64,000 nt of DNA from Shinisaurus crocodilurus. Its lineage: Eukaryota; Chordata; Lepidosauria; Squamata; Shinisauridae. The stretch spans positions 186,001 to 250,000 of the forward strand of contig JAHFWL010000259.1 in the NCBI GenBank assembly GCA_021292165.1. The letters are read 5' to 3'. The position numbers and the translations under genes are program-made. This document shows, piece after piece, positions 61,601-64,000 of this stretch; position 1 is the first letter of the stretch, and every line of letters begins with the position of its first letter. The notes beneath the pieces were generated by a model that ran no database searches, was not told where the DNA came from, and saw nothing but the letters and a program-made list of their open reading frames with translations.

Positions 61601-62126
61601 ATCTCGCTTTTAATGCTTGCTTGCTTTTAATTCTGCCGACTGCTTTTATACTGATCTTTTATGTTTTACAGGTTGTTTTTTTGGGTGTGTGTGCCCTGTG
61701 TGATGTTTTATTGTAACGTTTAACTAACTGACACGAGCTGCTCTAGGGACCAGTTGAAGGGCAAGTTATAAATCAGATAAATACAACGACAATAAAATAC
61801 GATCGTTCTGCATGCAACATGTGTGCGGCACCTCCGGTCGATGGTTCTCTTCTCTACCCCCGCCGCCAACCCCGCAGTTTACCTGCATTCTGTCGACAGG
61901 CCGAGGAATAATGTGGCGTGGAACGCGTCCCCCGCGCCGTGGAAGGGAAAGCTCAGTGCGGGAGCTGCAGGGAAAGGACCGGAGGTCTTGATTACTTCCT
62001 TGCCTGGTCTCGGAGGAGCTTTCAGTCTCTGGCATGCGGCCAGTCACTGCGCCTTCCTCTCCAGGAACCGTGGCTAACAACTTTCTCCTGAGCTGCTTAC
62101 ACAGAGTCATTCTCTGAGCTGTAAGG
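61601..62126. other. Intron sequence with a LINE-like tail
   Basis: A stretch like an L2-type 3' UTR lies at about 61610-61800 (TTTTATGTTTTACAGG, AAGTTATAAATCAGATAAAT). The rest is unassigned. Confidence 0.35.
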
Positions 62127-62134
62127 CACTGGAG

Positions 62135-62269
62135 CAGTGTTCTCCAACCTTGGGTCCCCAGATGTTTTTGGCCTACAACTCCCAGCGTGCCCCAGCCAGC
62201 ATAGCTGGCTGGGGCACGCTGGGAGTTGTAGGCCAAAAACATCTGGGGACCCAAGGTTGGAGAACACTA
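62135..62269. mobile_element. Family A palindromic hAT-like MITE with exact TSD
   Basis: 135 bp, exact 8-bp TSDs CACTGGAG at 62127-62134 and 62270-62277. Both arms share a private change (CAGCGTGCC / GGCACGCTG). Confidence 0.95.
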
Positions 62270-62415
62270 CACTGGAGGGTGAGCAAGTCGGTGACACTTC
62301 TCCAGGGCAGGATTCTCTACACTCTGAGAGGTCTCTCTCATGTGCAGGCACGCACTTCCCCACAGGTTACCTATGTAATCCAAGCCGCAGTTTGCCACAG
62401 AGCAGATGCTTCAAA

Positions 62416-62452
62416 CTGATGATGATTATGATGATGATGATAATAATAATAC
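62416..62452 (+). repeat. (GAT)n / (AAT)n microsatellite
   Basis: GATGATGATTATGATGATGA followed by TAATAATAATA. Confidence 0.85.
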
Positions 62453-62889
62453 CCCTTTTTAGTACTGCTTTTCAAAAATTGATACAGGGCCATCCGAGCA
62501 GCAGAGGACAGCACCCCCCCCCCCCGCCCCAAGGAACTTACAGTTTAAAATTCAACTCTAGGCAGACGGCAGAGGGGCAGGAGTAGGCAGGGAACGTTGC
62601 TGTTAACGCGCGCCCCGATTCTCCGAGCAGCGAGAACTCCGGGGGTGCAGTGCTTCCTAGGTTTGGTCTCATGTGGAAAGGCGGTCACTTGAGGTTTATG
62701 GTCATTCTGCAGTGCGTGCGTGCGTTTACGAATGTGCAGGTTGGGCATAGGCGGGGGGCTCACCGGTCAGATCGCACTAATAGACCCTCGCCAGGGTTCC
62801 AACATGGGGTTTGCTGGGGGGGAGCAGTGGTCACCCCCAGGGCGCCACCGATCCCGGCTGCCTGTGACCTTGTTCTGTCAGAGTCCTAC
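62453..62889. other. Intron sequence without recognised repeats
   Basis: Nothing recognised besides a C-run at 62514-62526. Confidence 0.3.
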
Positions 62890-63080
62890 TGCAGGTTTGC
62901 GGCGCCTCAGACTCGCGAACCAAATCCGGCCTGGCTGCGTTTCTTCCCCCCCGCCCTTTTTTTTGTTCTGCCCCCTTTGCCTTCAGCCCACCCACCAGTG
63001 GAATGCCCCCCCCCAAAAAGCTTCTTCAGAATTGAATTTGGCCCCCAGGCTGAAAGAGGTTCGACCTCCCCTGTCCTGTA
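62890..63080 (+). mobile_element. Family G hAT-like element, degraded
   Basis: CCCCCTTTGCCTTCAGCCCA, AAAGCTTCTTCAGAATTG and GGCCCCCAGGCTGAAAGAGG, TTCGACCTCCCCTGTCC follow the right part of family G. Confidence 0.5.
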
Positions 63081-63179
63081 GGCTGCTTGCATTTGCACAG
63101 CCGCAGGTGGATGGGATCGTGCCCAGAGAAGGGAGCGGGGAAGAAAGCGGAGGAAGTGAAGTGGTCACCCCTTAACTCA

Positions 63180-63650
63180 GATAAGGACAACGAGGACCAA
63201 CTCGGGTTATTGGAAAAAGGTTTATTGTGCACAATTGGTCCTGCGGACTGTGTCGCAAAGCAGAACCCCGGGCGGGGCTTTTACAACCACTTTTATAGCA
63301 TACCTAAGTCTGGTCATTTGGCAACAGTTCTTTCCATTGGTCAGCAAGGTCAAGACAAAAGGGGGGTTTGCTTTAGGGGAGGGGGATTTCCTTACAAGGA
63401 GACAGGAAGATGATCTTACAATCAAGCAGCTGCTAGGTATTTTCTTATCTTGGTCACGTAGGCAGGGTGAGACAGCAAAACACCTCAACCTTTGTGAATC
63501 AACAACAGCCATTGACGGCTATTGTCAGTCATTGCCACAGTCATTACCAGCCATTGACTACATTCTTTTAGTATTAGTCAGGACCCTGGCAATCTGTCCA
63601 CATGCCTGGCTAGAAAATCTTGTAAGTTTTTCTTTTAACTATTTCGTTTC
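63180..63650 (-). mobile_element. LTR-like sequence, minus strand
   Basis: On the minus strand a TATA-like GCTATAAAAGTGG lies at 63288-63300, followed about 75 bases later by AATAAACC (poly(A) signal, 63216-63223) and a GTTGGTCCTCGTTGTCC block. This is the order of an LTR promoter, R and poly(A) signal. Ends and internal sequence are not identified. Confidence 0.45.
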
Positions 63651-63692
63651 CTTCGGAAGAAGGACATGCCCCCTTCTAGGAGGAGTCGGGGA

Positions 63693-64000
63693 CCCGGTTT
63701 GCACGATCGTGGCGCCGTTCACAATCCACGGTGGCTTGCGAACCCCCCCGCCATGCGTGCCGTCCGGATTTCCCCGGCCGCTGGCGCAGCGTGCCGTGTC
63801 ATCCGAACCCGGGTGGCTTGGCTTGTTTGAGGGGGCAGCAAACCTCAAATAATCCATGGGCTGCTCTTGGGTCATTTGAGGGCTGCCGCCCACGCCCACC
63901 CCCCCCCCCAAGCAAGCCATGCTGCCCAGATTCGGACGACATGGCAAACTGCGCCAGCTCGGGTACCATTCGGGAAATCCGTCTGGCACACAACCAACAC
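63693..64000. mobile_element. Family E-like fold-back element, cut by window end
   Basis: ACCCGGTTTGCACGATCGTG at the start resembles the family E end (GACCCAGTTCGCACGA). The interior has TTCGGACGACATGGC and paired GGTT / AACC blocks. Incomplete. Confidence 0.4.

Larger units (their letters stand above)
44959..64000 (+). other. SLC12A9: SLC12A9 intron 1 (start of)
   Basis: From the GTGAGT donor to the window end no sequence matching SLC12A9 exon 2 (the FVVGHAG-type continuation of the first membrane segment) was recognised on the plus strand. The interval is inferred to be intron, filled with the repeats listed below. Confidence 0.6.

Overview
The window looks like nuclear DNA of a squamate reptile, most likely a lizard. 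The evidence is: several copies of a tRNA-derived SINE matching the squamate Sauria SINE (tRNA head, tail ending in ATAAATATAATAAATAAA); many CR1 LINE fragments with the ATTCTATG-type 3' tail; L2-like, L1 and other non-LTR remnants; and a very large load of short palindromic DNA transposons, mostly hAT-like with 8-bp target-site duplications (TSDs). This is inferred from repeat families only; the species cannot be told.

Only one protein-coding exon was recognised: the first coding exon of SLC12A9 (cation-chloride cotransporter family, CIP1), plus strand, 44778-44958, inside a CpG-rich promoter region (about 44400-44990). Positions 1 to about 44400 are therefore read as intergenic sequence upstream of SLC12A9, and 44959-64000 as its first intron. 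No second exon was seen, so that intron is at least 19 kb here. No EPHB4 exon (the upstream neighbour in mammals) was recognised. No functional tRNA or rRNA gene and no CRISPR array was seen.

Repeat families are named here for cross-reference. A: hAT-like palindrome of about 135 bp starting CAGTGTTCTCCAACC. B: related older palindrome starting CAGCCTTCCCCAACCTGG. C: palindrome with ends GGGCGCAATCCTATGC, 3-bp TAA duplications and an A/B-type core. D: palindrome around AGTAAGTCCCATTGA with ends like C. E: long fold-back elements rich in AACCCA. F and G: hAT-like elements of about 440-590 bp. 5S-SINE: a SINE with a 5S rRNA-derived head and a CR1-like tail. Older elements are repeatedly interrupted by younger ones (3608-4737, 5131-6499, 18413-19175, 21033-21555, 29800-30208, 40304-41490).

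Region by region: 1-5 kb is sparse unique DNA plus a triple nest of hAT elements; 5-10 kb is nested hATs, CR1 and L2 remnants around a GC-rich unidentified block; 10-25 kb is palindromes, a LINE with a C-terminal zinc finger, L1, CR1, a 5S-SINE and nested hATs; 25-29 kb holds two LTR-like stretches; 29-41 kb is dense SINE, CR1 and L2 mosaic; 41.5-44.2 kb is a near-perfect 942-bp inverted repeat just upstream of the promoter; 44.4-45 kb is the promoter and exon; 45-64 kb is intron with composite palindromic elements, a templated insertion containing an inverted copy of exon 1, and a fold-back element carrying a hammerhead-like ribozyme motif.
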